From Chryseobacterium panacisoli (GTDB lineage Bacteria; Bacteroidota; Bacteroidia; Flavobacteriales; Weeksellaceae): 64,000 bases of DNA. The notes under the pieces were generated by a model. That model ran no database searches. It saw only the letters and a list, made by a program, of their open reading frames with translations, and was not told the DNA's origin. This document shows positions 7,313-15,408 of this stretch, one piece after another; within the stretch, counting starts at the first letter, position 1, and each line of letters begins with the position of its first letter. Where the stretch lies: assembly GCF_008274625.1 (NCBI RefSeq), contig NZ_VTRU01000003.1, forward strand, positions 248,001-312,000, given 5' to 3'. Made by a program: the position numbers and the translations under genes.

Positions 7313-8605
7313 ATGAAAACAAAACTATTATTGGCTTCAGTATTGGCATTGTCTGTTCAGCAGACTGTTTTGGCACAGACTGATGCACAGGGATACTCAC
7401 AGGTAAATATGACAATGGGAAGCGGATATCAAAACAGAGTTTTTGTAAACCTTGCAGATGGTAATATGGTTTCCCAGCCTGCCAATACCTGGGATGTAGC
7501 TTTTTATAGAAATTCAAACTATGCATTTGGATCAAGAATAAATGATGCAAAAGATATTGAAGTATTTACTGCTTCAACTAATTTAGCAGACTGGGATAAC
7601 ATCAGTATCAGCAATGAAGCTTCATGGGGAGCACCTCTATACAACCCGGACCAAACTACTGACTGGAGCCAGGGAGCTTTTGAACAAGGGCCTGTAACAT
7701 CTCCAAACCCTAATATCCCTTCGACAGGATGGGGAGTTTACAACCCGGTAAACCACCACATTCAGGGGAAAGCAATTTTTGTTTTAAAATATGCTTCAGG
7801 TACCTACATCAAGTTTGCCATTGAAGATGCTTTTGCAGGATATACTTTTAAATATTCAAAATGGAACGGTACTTCATGGGGAGCTACAGAAACAAGAACA
7901 ATCGCTAACGGAACAGATGATTCATATTTCAATTATTTCTCATTTGATACAGGAGCAAAAGTTGCCAGTCTGGAGCCATCAAGAACGGCGTGGGATTTCG
8001 TATTTACTAAATATTATACTTTCTATATGGGAGTGCAGATGTATCCGCTTTCCGGAGCAATCCAGAGCCCGAACATCAAAGTGGCAATGGTACAACCGGA
8101 AACTCAGGCTACAACAGCTTATACAATCCCTGCCAGTGCAAGCTTCTCATCAGCTATCACAACTGTGGGACACTCATGGAAAGGCATCGGAACGGTAAAA
8201 AGTGATGTGGTATACTATGTAAAAAAAGGAAACGACTACTACAGAATGTACTTCACTACAAACGGTGGCGCCACTACAGGAAACATGTATTTCAAATACA
8301 AGAAGATTACTGAAACATTAGGTATTACCGAAGTTGGAAAAAAGGCGTCTTTCGGGATTTATCCTAACCCTGCAACGGCTGATAAAAAAGTAACGGTTCT
8401 TTTTGATGTTAAAGAAAAAGCAAGCAACAAAGGAAATGTAGAAGTCTATGATCTTACCGGTAAAAAAGTATATTCTGCTGAACTTAGCAATCAGGCAGGA
8501 TTCTACAAGCAGGATCTGAACCTTTCTACGCTTACATCAGGAAATTACCTTGTGAAAATTACTTACGGAGGGCATTCGGAAACGAAAAAGCTTATCGTAA
8601 AATAA
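7313..8605 (+). CDS. HmuY-domain protein with T9SS sorting domain (putative secreted haemophore)
   Basis: A 430-residue protein. Residues 1-21 are a signal peptide (ending VLAQ) with no lipobox cysteine. Residues about 28-320 resemble the HmuY lipoprotein: NTWDVAFYRNSNYAFG near 58-73, RTAWDFVFTKYYTFYMG near 226-242, and a YYRMYFTT strand near 323. Residues about 350-430 form a type A T9SS sorting domain (FGIYPNPA, VEVYDLTGKKVY, GNYLVKIT, KKLIVK). It would be exported through the T9SS as a soluble or surface-bound haem scavenger feeding HmuR. A histidine pair at 148-149 is a possible haem ligand. Its promoter matches that of the upstream gene. Haem binding is not shown by sequence alone. Confidence 0.82.
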   Translation: MKTKLLLASVLALSVQQTVLAQTDAQGYSQVNMTMGSGYQNRVFVNLADGNMVSQPANTWDVAFYRNSNYAFGSRINDAKDIEVFTASTNLADWDNISISNEASWGAPLYNPDQTTDWSQGAFEQGPVTSPNPNIPSTGWGVYNPVNHHIQGKAIFVLKYASGTYIKFAIEDAFAGYTFKYSKWNGTSWGATETRTIANGTDDSYFNYFSFDTGAKVASLEPSRTAWDFVFTKYYTFYMGVQMYPLSGAIQSPNIKVAMVQPETQATTAYTIPASASFSSAITTVGHSWKGIGTVKSDVVYYVKKGNDYYRMYFTTNGGATTGNMYFKYKKITETLGITEVGKKASFGIYPNPATADKKVTVLFDVKEKASNKGNVEVYDLTGKKVYSAELSNQAGFYKQDLNLSTLTSGNYLVKITYGGHSETKKLIVK

Positions 8606-8640
8606 ATATTTTATTTTAATACTTTCTATTTTTTCTAATA

Positions 8641-8674
8641 AAAAGGCGGTTTCAATAGTTTGAAACCGCCTTTT
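8641..8674. terminator. Strong bidirectional terminator after the HmuY-T9SS gene
   Basis: A 15-bp stem (AAAAGGCGGTTTCAA with its complement) around a four-base loop, with A-run and T-run on the two sides. Confidence 0.8.
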
Positions 8675-8698
8675 ATTCTTAAAGGAAACTAAAAACAT

Positions 8699-8728
8699 TT
8701 AAATCTTTAAATTCTTAAATCTTTAAAT
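8699..8728. repeat. Short AT-rich direct repeat
   Basis: The 14 bases TTAAATCTTTAAAT occur at 8699-8712 and again at 8715-8728, a 16-base period. It lies between two genes and has no visible coding role. Confidence 0.6.
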
Positions 8729-8737
8729 ATTAAAAGA

Positions 8738-9028
8738 TTAATATATCTTAAATCCTTTGTAAACTTCTGCTGAGCTCTCCATGATTTTGGAAGCGTCCTT
8801 ACGGAAGTTTAAAAGGTGGTCCTGGCCATTATGCCTGTTGTGGTGCTCTACACTTTCCCAAAGCTCAATCAGGAAGAAAGTTCCTTTATTATCTTTATCT
8901 TCAATAAGGTCATACTGCAGACAGCCTTCTTCTTTTCTTGTTTCTTTCACAAGGTTCTGAAACAGCTCTACAGCATCCATCAGATAATTTTCATTAAACT
9001 TAAAAAGTGCAATGATATGTAAATTCAT
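8738..9028 (-). CDS. ABM-domain monooxygenase (putative quinol monooxygenase family)
   Basis: A 96-residue protein matching the ABM ferredoxin-like fold: an opening strand NLHIIALFKF, the EEGCLQYDLIEDKDN turn, then FLIELWESVEHHNRH and the HLLNF helix. Full length for the family. Members include quinol oxygenases such as YgiN and the haem-degrading IsdG group, which differ in a few residues. The Trp and the His-rich helix here are compatible with either, but general ABM enzymes commonly have both too. It follows the haem locus but on the opposite strand with its own transcription, so a haem oxygenase role is only a possibility. Confidence 0.75.
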   Translation of the reverse strand: MNLHIIALFKFNENYLMDAVELFQNLVKETRKEEGCLQYDLIEDKDNKGTFFLIELWESVEHHNRHNGQDHLLNFRKDASKIMESSAEVYKGFKIY

Positions 9029-9116
9029 GTTCTAATATTTAGTGATGTAAAAGTAAAATATTTTCAAAACCGAATATCTTTTTATACCCTTTATTTTTCA
9101 ATACAAGGCATAATTT

Positions 9117-10004
9117 TTAATTAAAAACTGATTTATAAATAGTTATAGAACTCATCACAATCACCAATGTTCCAATAATCACAAACATTTTCTTCACAGG
9201 AAGCTTTGCAGTAAGCATAGCTGAAAAAGGTGCCGTAATAATTCCTCCTATCAAAAGACCCAGAATAATATTCCAGTGCTGGATTCCCAGGGTAAAGAAA
9301 AAGGTAACGGCAGCTGTAATCGTAAGGATAAATTTAGCTACGGTAGAGCTTCCTACGGCAAATCTTGGGGTAAAAGCATTTTTAATCAAGGTTCCGGTTA
9401 CCAGAGGTCCCCATCCTCCACCGGCAAAAGAGTCTATAAACCCTCCTATCACTCCCAGTCTGGTAAGGTTGGTTTTCCTTTTCAGTGCTTTGCTTTGTTT
9501 TTCTTTAAAAGCATTTGATAAAATCTGAATCCCCAGGTACAGAGTGTAAAAAGCGATCAGTGTTTTGGTGATTTTCGCATAATATTCTCCAAGATAAGTA
9601 AGACTTACTGCACCAATGACAGCCCCGATAACTGCCGGCACTGCAAGTTTCTTCACTAAACTCTTACTGACATTTTTCAATCTGATATGGCTGATACTTC
9701 CCGCAGCCGTTGTAAAGCTTTCTGCTGAATGAATACTCGCACTTACAATATGGGGTGGAATATTCAGAAGCATAAGTGTGGTAGTACAGATCACTCCATA
9801 CCCCATTCCCATTGACCCTGCTACAACTTCTGCAAAAACTCCTACCAAAAGCATCCAGTAAAAAATATAATTATCTTTTGCTAAGATGGCCAGAAGTTCA
9901 TCCAGATATCCCAGTTCATACATTGAAAAAACAGCAATAGATATAATAACAGCCGTCACAAAAAGGACATTAAGCCTAACCTGAATTTTTCTTGAAATCA
10001 CCAT
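9117..10004 (-). CDS. Sulfite exporter TauE/SafE family membrane protein
   Basis: A 295-residue polytopic protein with about eight hydrophobic segments and the duplicated DUF81/TauE pattern: GSMGMGYGVICTTTLMLLN near residue 63 and GGFIDSFAGGGWGPLVTGTL near residue 186. Members export sulfite, sulfoacetate or related small organosulfur acids. The following same-strand upstream gene (10006-10197) ends two bases before it, and an Rrf2 regulator lies further upstream, the combination often found where sulfur assimilation is regulated. The exact substrate is not visible. Confidence 0.85.
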   Translation of the reverse strand: MVISRKIQVRLNVLFVTAVIISIAVFSMYELGYLDELLAILAKDNYIFYWMLLVGVFAEVVAGSMGMGYGVICTTTLMLLNIPPHIVSASIHSAESFTTAAGSISHIRLKNVSKSLVKKLAVPAVIGAVIGAVSLTYLGEYYAKITKTLIAFYTLYLGIQILSNAFKEKQSKALKRKTNLTRLGVIGGFIDSFAGGGWGPLVTGTLIKNAFTPRFAVGSSTVAKFILTITAAVTFFFTLGIQHWNIILGLLIGGIITAPFSAMLTAKLPVKKMFVIIGTLVIVMSSITIYKSVFN

Positions 10005-10005
10005 A

Positions 10006-10197
10006 TCACAAAATCATTTTAGGGTATACTACTTCATTATCAAAATCATCAAGAATATAGACCTTCAACGATTGTCTGTTATTCGCATTCCTGCAAATAG
10101 ATTTTTTCCCGAAAAAAAGGTGTGCAACAGTTTTATCCGCTGCTGTATTGAGGGGTGTAAGCTTTTGTAATAGGTGCGCTTCTTCTTTTGAAATCAT
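10006..10197 (-). CDS. Small uncharacterised protein in the TauE operon
   Basis: A 63-residue acidic-to-neutral soluble protein starting MISKEEAHLLQKL and ending EVVYPKMIL, with one cysteine (KKSICRNANN) and no signal peptide or membrane segment. It lies one base upstream of the TauE/SafE gene, so it is probably cotranscribed and translationally linked. I do not recognise the family. The tight spacing and absence of another frame over this stretch support a real gene. Confidence 0.6.
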   Translation of the reverse strand: MISKEEAHLLQKLTPLNTAADKTVAHLFFGKKSICRNANNRQSLKVYILDDFDNEVVYPKMIL

Positions 10198-10286
10198 AAT
10201 TTCTTCCTTTGAAGTATTGCAAATATCTGATAAAAATATTTACCCTACAAAAAAAGTAGACTATTAATTCAAAAAAAAGGACCAGG

Positions 10287-10694
10287 TCAGTCGACCAGAT
10301 CCATTAAAGTTTTTTTCTCAAGAATATTCAGTGAAGCATCCCGAACCTCTATCAGTACATCATGAAGTCCGCAGTGATCTTCATTGCAGTCGGCACATTT
10401 TTCATAAAAATTAAGACTTACACAAGGAAGCATTGCAATAGGACCGTTTACAAGACGAATGATCTTGGCCAGTTTCACATTCTCAGGTTTTTCTTTCAGA
10501 AAATATCCTCCACCCTTTCCTTTTTTACTGTCAAGAATTTCCGCTTTTTTTAATTCAAGCAGAATATTTTCCAAAAACTTTAAAGGAATTTTTTTGTGTT
10601 CCGCAATTTCGGAAATAAGAATTGGGCCTTCATTTCTTTTTTCTACAAGATATGAAAGTGCCTTAAACGCATATTGAGATTTTTTTGAAAGCAT
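10287..10694 (-). CDS. Rrf2 family transcriptional regulator
   Basis: A 135-residue winged-helix regulator. The N-terminus (MLSKKSQYAFKALSYL) and the recognition region (ISEIAEHKKIPLKFLENILLELKKAEILDSKKGKGGGY, residues about 28-65) are typical. Four cysteines lie in the C-terminal part (PCVSLNFYEKC, ADCNEDHC), which could ligate an iron-sulfur cluster or sense thiols as in IscR, NsrR and RsrR relatives, though CymR-type members lack a cluster. I prefer the ATG at 10694 over one at 10724: homologues begin at this methionine, and a promoter box lies at 10700-10707. It probably controls the downstream TauE gene or a sulfur regulon. Confidence 0.85.
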   Translation of the reverse strand: MLSKKSQYAFKALSYLVEKRNEGPILISEIAEHKKIPLKFLENILLELKKAEILDSKKGKGGGYFLKEKPENVKLAKIIRLVNGPIAMLPCVSLNFYEKCADCNEDHCGLHDVLIEVRDASLNILEKKTLMDLVD

Positions 10695-10699
10695 TACAG

Positions 10700-10707
10700 C
10701 AAAAATA
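10700..10707 (-). promoter_or_regulatory. Possible -7 box of the Rrf2 gene
   Basis: The minus strand reads TATTTTTG, matching TANNTTTG, ending five bases before the ATG at 10694. If used, the mRNA would be nearly leaderless. AT-rich sequence makes chance matches common. Confidence 0.35.
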
Positions 10708-10759
10708 AGAAAATTGTTTAACATTTGAAAAAGGCAGATAAGGTGGACAGATAAATCTG

Positions 10760-10819
10760 TAAATTTGAGTTTTACTCTACGTATTTTTGCGTACCCGTCT
10801 TATCCGTAATTTTACGGAT
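10760..10819. promoter_or_regulatory. Promoter boxes and inverted repeats upstream of the DUF4268 gene
   Basis: Two plus-strand -7-like boxes, TAAATTTG (10760-10767) and TATTTTTG (10782-10789), lie ahead of the gene at 10869. A perfect 8-2-8 inverted repeat with arms ATCCGTAA and TTACGGAT spans 10802-10819, and TACG/CGTA brackets the second box. It could be an operator for the neighbouring Rrf2 protein or a structured leader. Confidence 0.4.
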
Positions 10820-10868
10820 TCAGTACCACATTTTTGCCTTTCTCCTATTAAATCATTATGTTTGCTGT

Positions 10869-11297
10869 ATGTTCAGTAAACAAGAAGCACAGCAGTTAAA
10901 AAAGGAATTTTGGACAGCTTTTGGAAGATCATTTCCCAGAAAATGGATTCTTTATGATACTAAAATAAAGGATATGGCATTTAAATTTTCTGCCGACAAT
11001 AAAAAAGCAGAAGTTTCTCTGGATATCGAAATGAAAGATGAGATCTTCCGAAATGCCTACTACGAAAAGATCTGGTCACTGGAAGATATTTTAAAGGATT
11101 TCACTGGAGATTTTCACAAAGAAGAATATTTCACCCTTGAAAACGGTAAGATTATCAGCAGAATATGGATTGAAAAACATGGTGTTTCCATTTTTAATAA
11201 AAATACGTGGCAAGAAATTTTTGAATTTTTTGTGGACAAAATGGACGGTTTTGAACGCTTTTACTATGAATATGAGGATTTTATAAAGGATATATAA
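10869..11297 (+). CDS. DUF4268 domain-containing protein
   Basis: A 142-residue soluble protein rich in aromatic and charged residues. It matches my memory of DUF4268 proteins: it starts FSKQEAQQLKKEFWTAFG, has KWILYDTKIKDMAFKF near residue 25, and a FYYEYEDF ending. This domain is found alone, as here, and attached to predicted nucleases. No catalytic residues are evident. The gene has its own promoter region divergent from the Rrf2 gene and is unlinked to the next gene, which has another promoter box. Function unknown. Confidence 0.75.
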   Translation: MFSKQEAQQLKKEFWTAFGRSFPRKWILYDTKIKDMAFKFSADNKKAEVSLDIEMKDEIFRNAYYEKIWSLEDILKDFTGDFHKEEYFTLENGKIISRIWIEKHGVSIFNKNTWQEIFEFFVDKMDGFERFYYEYEDFIKDI

Positions 11298-11353
11298 AAT
11301 ACTTACGAAATAAATACTATTTTACACTTCAGGCTTAGATAAAAAAGAAAACT

Positions 11354-11361
11354 TATCTTTG
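11354..11361 (+). promoter_or_regulatory. -7 promoter box for the gene at 11408
   Basis: TATCTTTG matches TANNTTTG, 46 bases before the ATG. Confidence 0.5.
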
Positions 11362-11407
11362 CGATACCACTTAAACTAATAGATGAAACTAAATAACGTG
11401 ATTAAAA

Positions 11408-12046
11408 ATGAGAAAAGTGTACAAAAACATTTTTGGAGAAATCATCTCTAAAAGTAAAGCTGTGAAGCTAAACGAATATCATCTGTATTATTATGAGGAA
11501 GGTTCCGGTTTCTTGAAAGAAATTGAATTCATCAACGAAGACAGTGTTTACAACATCAATTATTTTCTAAGTGACGAAGAAGACGAAGCACAGGTAGTAG
11601 ATTATCTTAAGGAAAAATCTGACTTTTTTGATATTGAAAAAAAAGAAACTACCGACGGCTTTATTATTTCTACCAATAAATTGTATTCCTTATCCGTAGA
11701 TGAGCTGCCCTTAATTTCTAAAACCGTTTTCAAAACGGACGACCCTGAAAACTTCATCTGTTCCCAGGTCATCGATAACGAAACCCATAAACCACAGCTC
11801 GAAAGAACCATAAAATGCTGGTACACTCAGGATGAGAAGGGTGAAAAATATGCCGCTATAGAATGCAGTTACCAGGAGGACGGAAAACTGGAACTGGCTG
11901 TAGACAAAACTCCTGATCCCGACCACGAAGAAAATTGGGTTCATTATGATTATGATACTTTCCAGGACCTTCAGACTCAGATCCCGACTGATATCAGCTA
12001 TTACAGAACTGCTGCCTTACTTCCAAAAGAAGCCTATCAGCAATAA
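11408..12046 (+). CDS. Uncharacterised acidic cytoplasmic protein
   Basis: A 212-residue protein without a signal peptide or membrane segment, strongly acidic (for example FLSDEEDEAQVVDYL) and rich in aromatic residues. I do not recognise the family. The opening RKVYKNIFGEIISKSKA resembles the start of small immunity-like or housekeeping hypothetical proteins, but this is not a reliable match. Its own promoter box (11354-11361) and a terminator at 12200-12230 suggest a single-gene transcript. A gene fragment on the other strand lies directly behind it. Confidence 0.7.
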   Translation: MRKVYKNIFGEIISKSKAVKLNEYHLYYYEEGSGFLKEIEFINEDSVYNINYFLSDEEDEAQVVDYLKEKSDFFDIEKKETTDGFIISTNKLYSLSVDELPLISKTVFKTDDPENFICSQVIDNETHKPQLERTIKCWYTQDEKGEKYAAIECSYQEDGKLELAVDKTPDPDHEENWVHYDYDTFQDLQTQIPTDISYYRTAALLPKEAYQQ

Positions 12047-12047
12047 C

Positions 12048-12167
12048 TTAAATACCAATCTGCTCGATATCTCTAATATCTTTAGATATAAAGATAGATG
12101 ATCGGTTATACAGAATTTCTTTAGTAATTTCAGTGACGGGCTTTTCATCACTCCAATAAGTGGTTAC
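12048..12167 (-). pseudogene. Possible remnant of a minus-strand gene (C-terminal fragment)
   Basis: The minus-strand frame ending at the TAA at 12048-12050 reads about 39 residues of protein-like composition, including TTYWSDEKPVTEITKEILYN and SSIFISKDIRDIEQIG. Directly before it in frame is a stop, and there is no methionine inside, so it cannot be a complete gene. The varied, charged sequence with secondary-structure-like periodicity is unlike random AT-rich spacer. It looks like the tail of a gene whose front was lost. No family recognised. Confidence 0.4.
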
Positions 12168-12199
12168 ATCTTACAGCTATTATAGAAAAATAAAATAGT

Positions 12200-12230
12200 G
12201 ACTGTTTCAGGATTGAAACAGTCTTTTTCT
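12200..12230 (+). terminator. Rho-independent terminator
   Basis: GACTGTTTCA pairs with TGAAACAGTC and is followed by a T-rich tract. Confidence 0.75.
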
Positions 12231-12291
12231 TTTTTAATCTCCTCAATCTGTAACAAAACTACTTTATCAAGTGTCTTATTATTAAAAACAT

Positions 12292-13524
12292 ATGGGAAGG
12301 ATTTTATTATTAATGATAACTTCATGGATGTTTACATCATGTCATTCGATGAAAGAAGTTCGTCTTGTTAATCATGATGTCAAAGATTCTTTGAATGTGG
12401 CTGTCAACAAAATATACGAGCAAGGTCTATTCAACGGGTTTGCCGTTTCTGTGGTAAATGAAAAGTCGACTTTATATCAAAAGGGATTTGGCTTTTCAGA
12501 CGTAAAAGAAAAAAAACTCTATACTGAAAACACGATACAGAATATTGCGTCCGTTTCCAAAACATTTGTTGGAATTGCTCTTCTGAAAGCTCAGGAGCTC
12601 GGAAAATTGAATCTGGACGATCCTGTTCAAAAATATTTACCCTTTAAAATAGTTAATCCTCATTTCCCTCAAACCCCAATTACCATTCGCCAGCTGGCAA
12701 CCCATACTTCTTCTATTCTTGACAACGAATTTTACGTATCTAAAAATTACTTTCTGAAACCTGATCAGGATTTGAATGGATTAAAACTTAATTTTGATGA
12801 TGAGCAGGTATTCAATCCTACAGATTCTATCATTTCTATGCCTGTATTTCTAGAAAATGTGCTGGCAGAAAACGGAAAGTGGAATAAAAACAGTTTCTCC
12901 GCCTATAAACCGGGATCAATTTATGAATATTCCAATGTAGGAACTGCTCTTGCAGCCTTTATTATTGAAAAAGCGACCGGGCAACCCTTCAATAATTTCA
13001 CAAAAGAATATATCCTGAAACCTCTACAGATGAAAGACTCAGGATGGTCTTTTGAAGAAGTAAAGTTTTCAAAATTCTCCAGGCTGTATGAAAACCCCGA
13101 AACGCCTCTTCCCTATTATCAATCTGCAACATATCCTGACGGCGGGTTTATTACGAGTATCAACGACCTGAGTAAGTATTTAACCGAACTTATCAAAGGT
13201 TACAATGGAAAAGGAACAATCCTGACTCAAAAAAGCTATAAAGAATATTTTACGCCCCAACTTACAGCTTCCAATTTTACGGAACGGAATGATAAAAATC
13301 CTTACAGTGAATCTTATAATGTAGGAATATTCATGGGATTTGGATATACAGGATATATTGGTCATACAGGAGGTGATCCTGGAGTAATGTCTATGCTGTT
13401 TTTTGATCCTAAAAATAATCTGGGAAGGATTATGATCTTCAACACGAACTTCTCAGACAAAAAAGGAAATGATGCTTTTTATGGAATCTGGAATGTACTG
13501 GAGAAGTATCAAAAGAAACTATAG
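12292..13524 (+). CDS. Serine hydrolase, beta-lactamase/PBP-like lipoprotein
   Basis: A 410-residue lipoprotein (lipobox FTSC, cysteine 17) with the serine beta-lactamase fold. The catalytic SxxK is S87-V-S-K90 (NIASVSKTFVG), the second motif is YSN at about 213-215 (EYSNVGTAL), and the third is HTGG near 358 (GHTGGDPG). HTGG in place of KTG is typical of class C-like esterases and peptidases (family S12) rather than of drug-resistance lactamases. It would act in the periplasm or on the surface on a D-amino-acid peptide or ester. No partner genes are adjacent. Confidence 0.85.
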   Translation: MGRILLLMITSWMFTSCHSMKEVRLVNHDVKDSLNVAVNKIYEQGLFNGFAVSVVNEKSTLYQKGFGFSDVKEKKLYTENTIQNIASVSKTFVGIALLKAQELGKLNLDDPVQKYLPFKIVNPHFPQTPITIRQLATHTSSILDNEFYVSKNYFLKPDQDLNGLKLNFDDEQVFNPTDSIISMPVFLENVLAENGKWNKNSFSAYKPGSIYEYSNVGTALAAFIIEKATGQPFNNFTKEYILKPLQMKDSGWSFEEVKFSKFSRLYENPETPLPYYQSATYPDGGFITSINDLSKYLTELIKGYNGKGTILTQKSYKEYFTPQLTASNFTERNDKNPYSESYNVGIFMGFGYTGYIGHTGGDPGVMSMLFFDPKNNLGRIMIFNTNFSDKKGNDAFYGIWNVLEKYQKKL

Positions 13525-13694
13525 ACCAAGTTACAATTGATGATTACCAACAACTCTGCGAACAGTTATTCTGTTTCACTGGCTTATTAAAACAGAAAAA
13601 TAAACAGTACGGTTATCGTATGTTATAAGATCAGGCTTCTGCCGAATTTTCTTCAGGAGTTATTAAATTGCTTCTAAGCAGGATTATTATAATA

Positions 13695-13728
13695 AAAAAG
13701 TCCGGAAGAAGATTCTTCCGGACTTTTT
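13695..13728. terminator. Bidirectional terminator between the serine hydrolase and gldG
   Basis: A 15-bp perfect stem (AAAAAGTCCGGAAGA with its complement) and a four-base loop; T-runs follow on both strands. It ends the convergent gldFG transcript five bases after the gldG stop. Confidence 0.85.
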
Positions 13729-13733
13729 ATATT

Positions 13734-15404
13734 TTATCCAAATTTCTTTTTCCTCAGCCAGAAGAATAATCCTCCGATAAGGCCGATAATCGCCAGTGGA
13801 AGCAGTAAATTCAGCCACTGCCATGTGGATTTTTCTTCAGTGATTCTTTGTCTGTCAAGAAGTCTTTCTTCTATATTTCTGTTTCTAAGCTCCATCAGAT
13901 TGCTGTCATCCAGCAAATAATCCAGAGCATTTCTAAGGAACTGTTCGTTTCCAAACTGTTCGTTCGTCAACAGGTCAACTCCTAACGGAAGCGGTTTTCC
14001 TTTGATCACCTTATTTCTTCCTACATCACCGTCTGCAATAACGATCATTTTATTTTCCGGGCTGGATGCTTTGAATCCCGGGTAAGATTTTCTTTCAATT
14101 CTTGATGCATACGCAGAATTAAATTTCCCTTCCAATGCTACCGCAAAGATTTTCGGTGTACTTGGTTTTTCCATTTGTCCAAGACTGTCTACACTTGCAA
14201 TTTCTTTCAGATCTACATAGTTTGGAACCTGTTTCAACAATGTTCTTTCGCTGGATTCAAAAAGGACTTTTGTTTTGATATTTTTTCTTCCTCCTAAAGT
14301 ATCAATAGAAGTCGGGAATTCAAATTTTACAGGGTTGATATTTTTTGTAACCGGATTATTATTTTCGGCAATTCCAAGCGGGTAATAAGGCCAAGGCAGG
14401 CTTGTGTACTGAGGATTTCCACTCACTTCTCCTGTAACCAGTCTTAACAGGGCAAACTTCTTAACGTCTTTAACCAAAGCGGGATTAATTCTCAGCCCAT
14501 AATTGAAAAAGAAGTCTGTCATGTTGATATCTACCGGGAAAGGCATTACTTTTTTGGATCTTGTTAAGGTATCCATTTCAGCATTTACCGCATCAATCAT
14601 CCAAAGTGTTTTTCCTCCGTTCATGATGTATTGGTCAAGAATTACTTTTTCATTATCTGTAAAAGCTTTTCTTGGTTTTGCAATCACCAAAGCGCTCATC
14701 TGCTTCAATAACGGGATATCTTCTATTGAAAGTTCTGTCTGATTTTTAGGAATAATTGGCCCTGCATCATAGTTTTCCATTGCCAGCTGTACAAACCCCT
14801 GGAACTCGTCAGGATTTAGCTCATCATGATTGACCAGGATTCCGATTTTCTTTCTCTTGGCTGCTGCAATATTTTTAATGTTGGAAACAAGGTTATATTC
14901 CAGTCCTTCGATAGATCTTGTCAGCTGCTGATCGGCATCAATTCCTGCCTGCTGTACTACCAGCGGTATAGAAACTCCGTCATTTCCATGTTTGATCACA
15001 GCGTATGGGAAAAGGGTGATCTGTGAAATCTTTCCGTCTTTCACATCCGGAAGAATAGATGGCTGCATCCCCATGGCCATCAGGGTGTCCTGAGACATTT
15101 TTGTTTTGATCGGATCGATGAATTTAAAATCAATCTTTGGATTAATTTTTCTGAATTCTTCCAGCATAAATTTCGTTTCGCTCTGAAGCTGTTTGAAACT
15201 TGCCGGGAAATCTCCTTCCAGATACACTTCAACAGTCAGAGGCTTTTTAACAGACTCCAGCACTTTGATTGTGTTATCAGAAAGCGTATATCTTTTTTCT
15301 TTGGTTAAGTCTAATCTGATTCCTGAATAGGTCAGGATAATTACCAATGGAACAATTGCAAATAAGAATATTCCCAGTGGAGATTTAGCATTGATCTTCT
15401 TCAT
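13734..15404 (-). CDS. gldG: Gliding motility ABC transporter auxiliary protein GldG
   Basis: A 556-residue protein with an N-terminal membrane anchor (residues about 10-28) followed by the GldG/ABC-type_uncharacterised extracytoplasmic region: KRYTLSDNTIKVLESVKKPL and VEVYLEGDFPASFKQLQ. A second hydrophobic segment near the C-terminus (LNLLLPLAIIGLIGGLFFWL) precedes a basic RKKKFG tail. GldG works with GldF and the ATPase GldA in flavobacterial gliding; the complex helps motility and may help T9SS function. It follows gldF by four bases. gldA is not in the window, as is common in this group, where it sits apart. Confidence 0.92.
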   Translation of the reverse strand: MKKINAKSPLGIFLFAIVPLVIILTYSGIRLDLTKEKRYTLSDNTIKVLESVKKPLTVEVYLEGDFPASFKQLQSETKFMLEEFRKINPKIDFKFIDPIKTKMSQDTLMAMGMQPSILPDVKDGKISQITLFPYAVIKHGNDGVSIPLVVQQAGIDADQQLTRSIEGLEYNLVSNIKNIAAAKRKKIGILVNHDELNPDEFQGFVQLAMENYDAGPIIPKNQTELSIEDIPLLKQMSALVIAKPRKAFTDNEKVILDQYIMNGGKTLWMIDAVNAEMDTLTRSKKVMPFPVDINMTDFFFNYGLRINPALVKDVKKFALLRLVTGEVSGNPQYTSLPWPYYPLGIAENNNPVTKNINPVKFEFPTSIDTLGGRKNIKTKVLFESSERTLLKQVPNYVDLKEIASVDSLGQMEKPSTPKIFAVALEGKFNSAYASRIERKSYPGFKASSPENKMIVIADGDVGRNKVIKGKPLPLGVDLLTNEQFGNEQFLRNALDYLLDDSNLMELRNRNIEERLLDRQRITEEKSTWQWLNLLLPLAIIGLIGGLFFWLRKKKFG

Positions 15405-15408
15405 AATT

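Noticed and set aside
12292..13524. Calling the serine hydrolase a drug-resistance beta-lactamase
   Set aside because: HTGG replaces KTG and the protein is a lipoprotein; the fit is better for S12-type peptidases or esterases.
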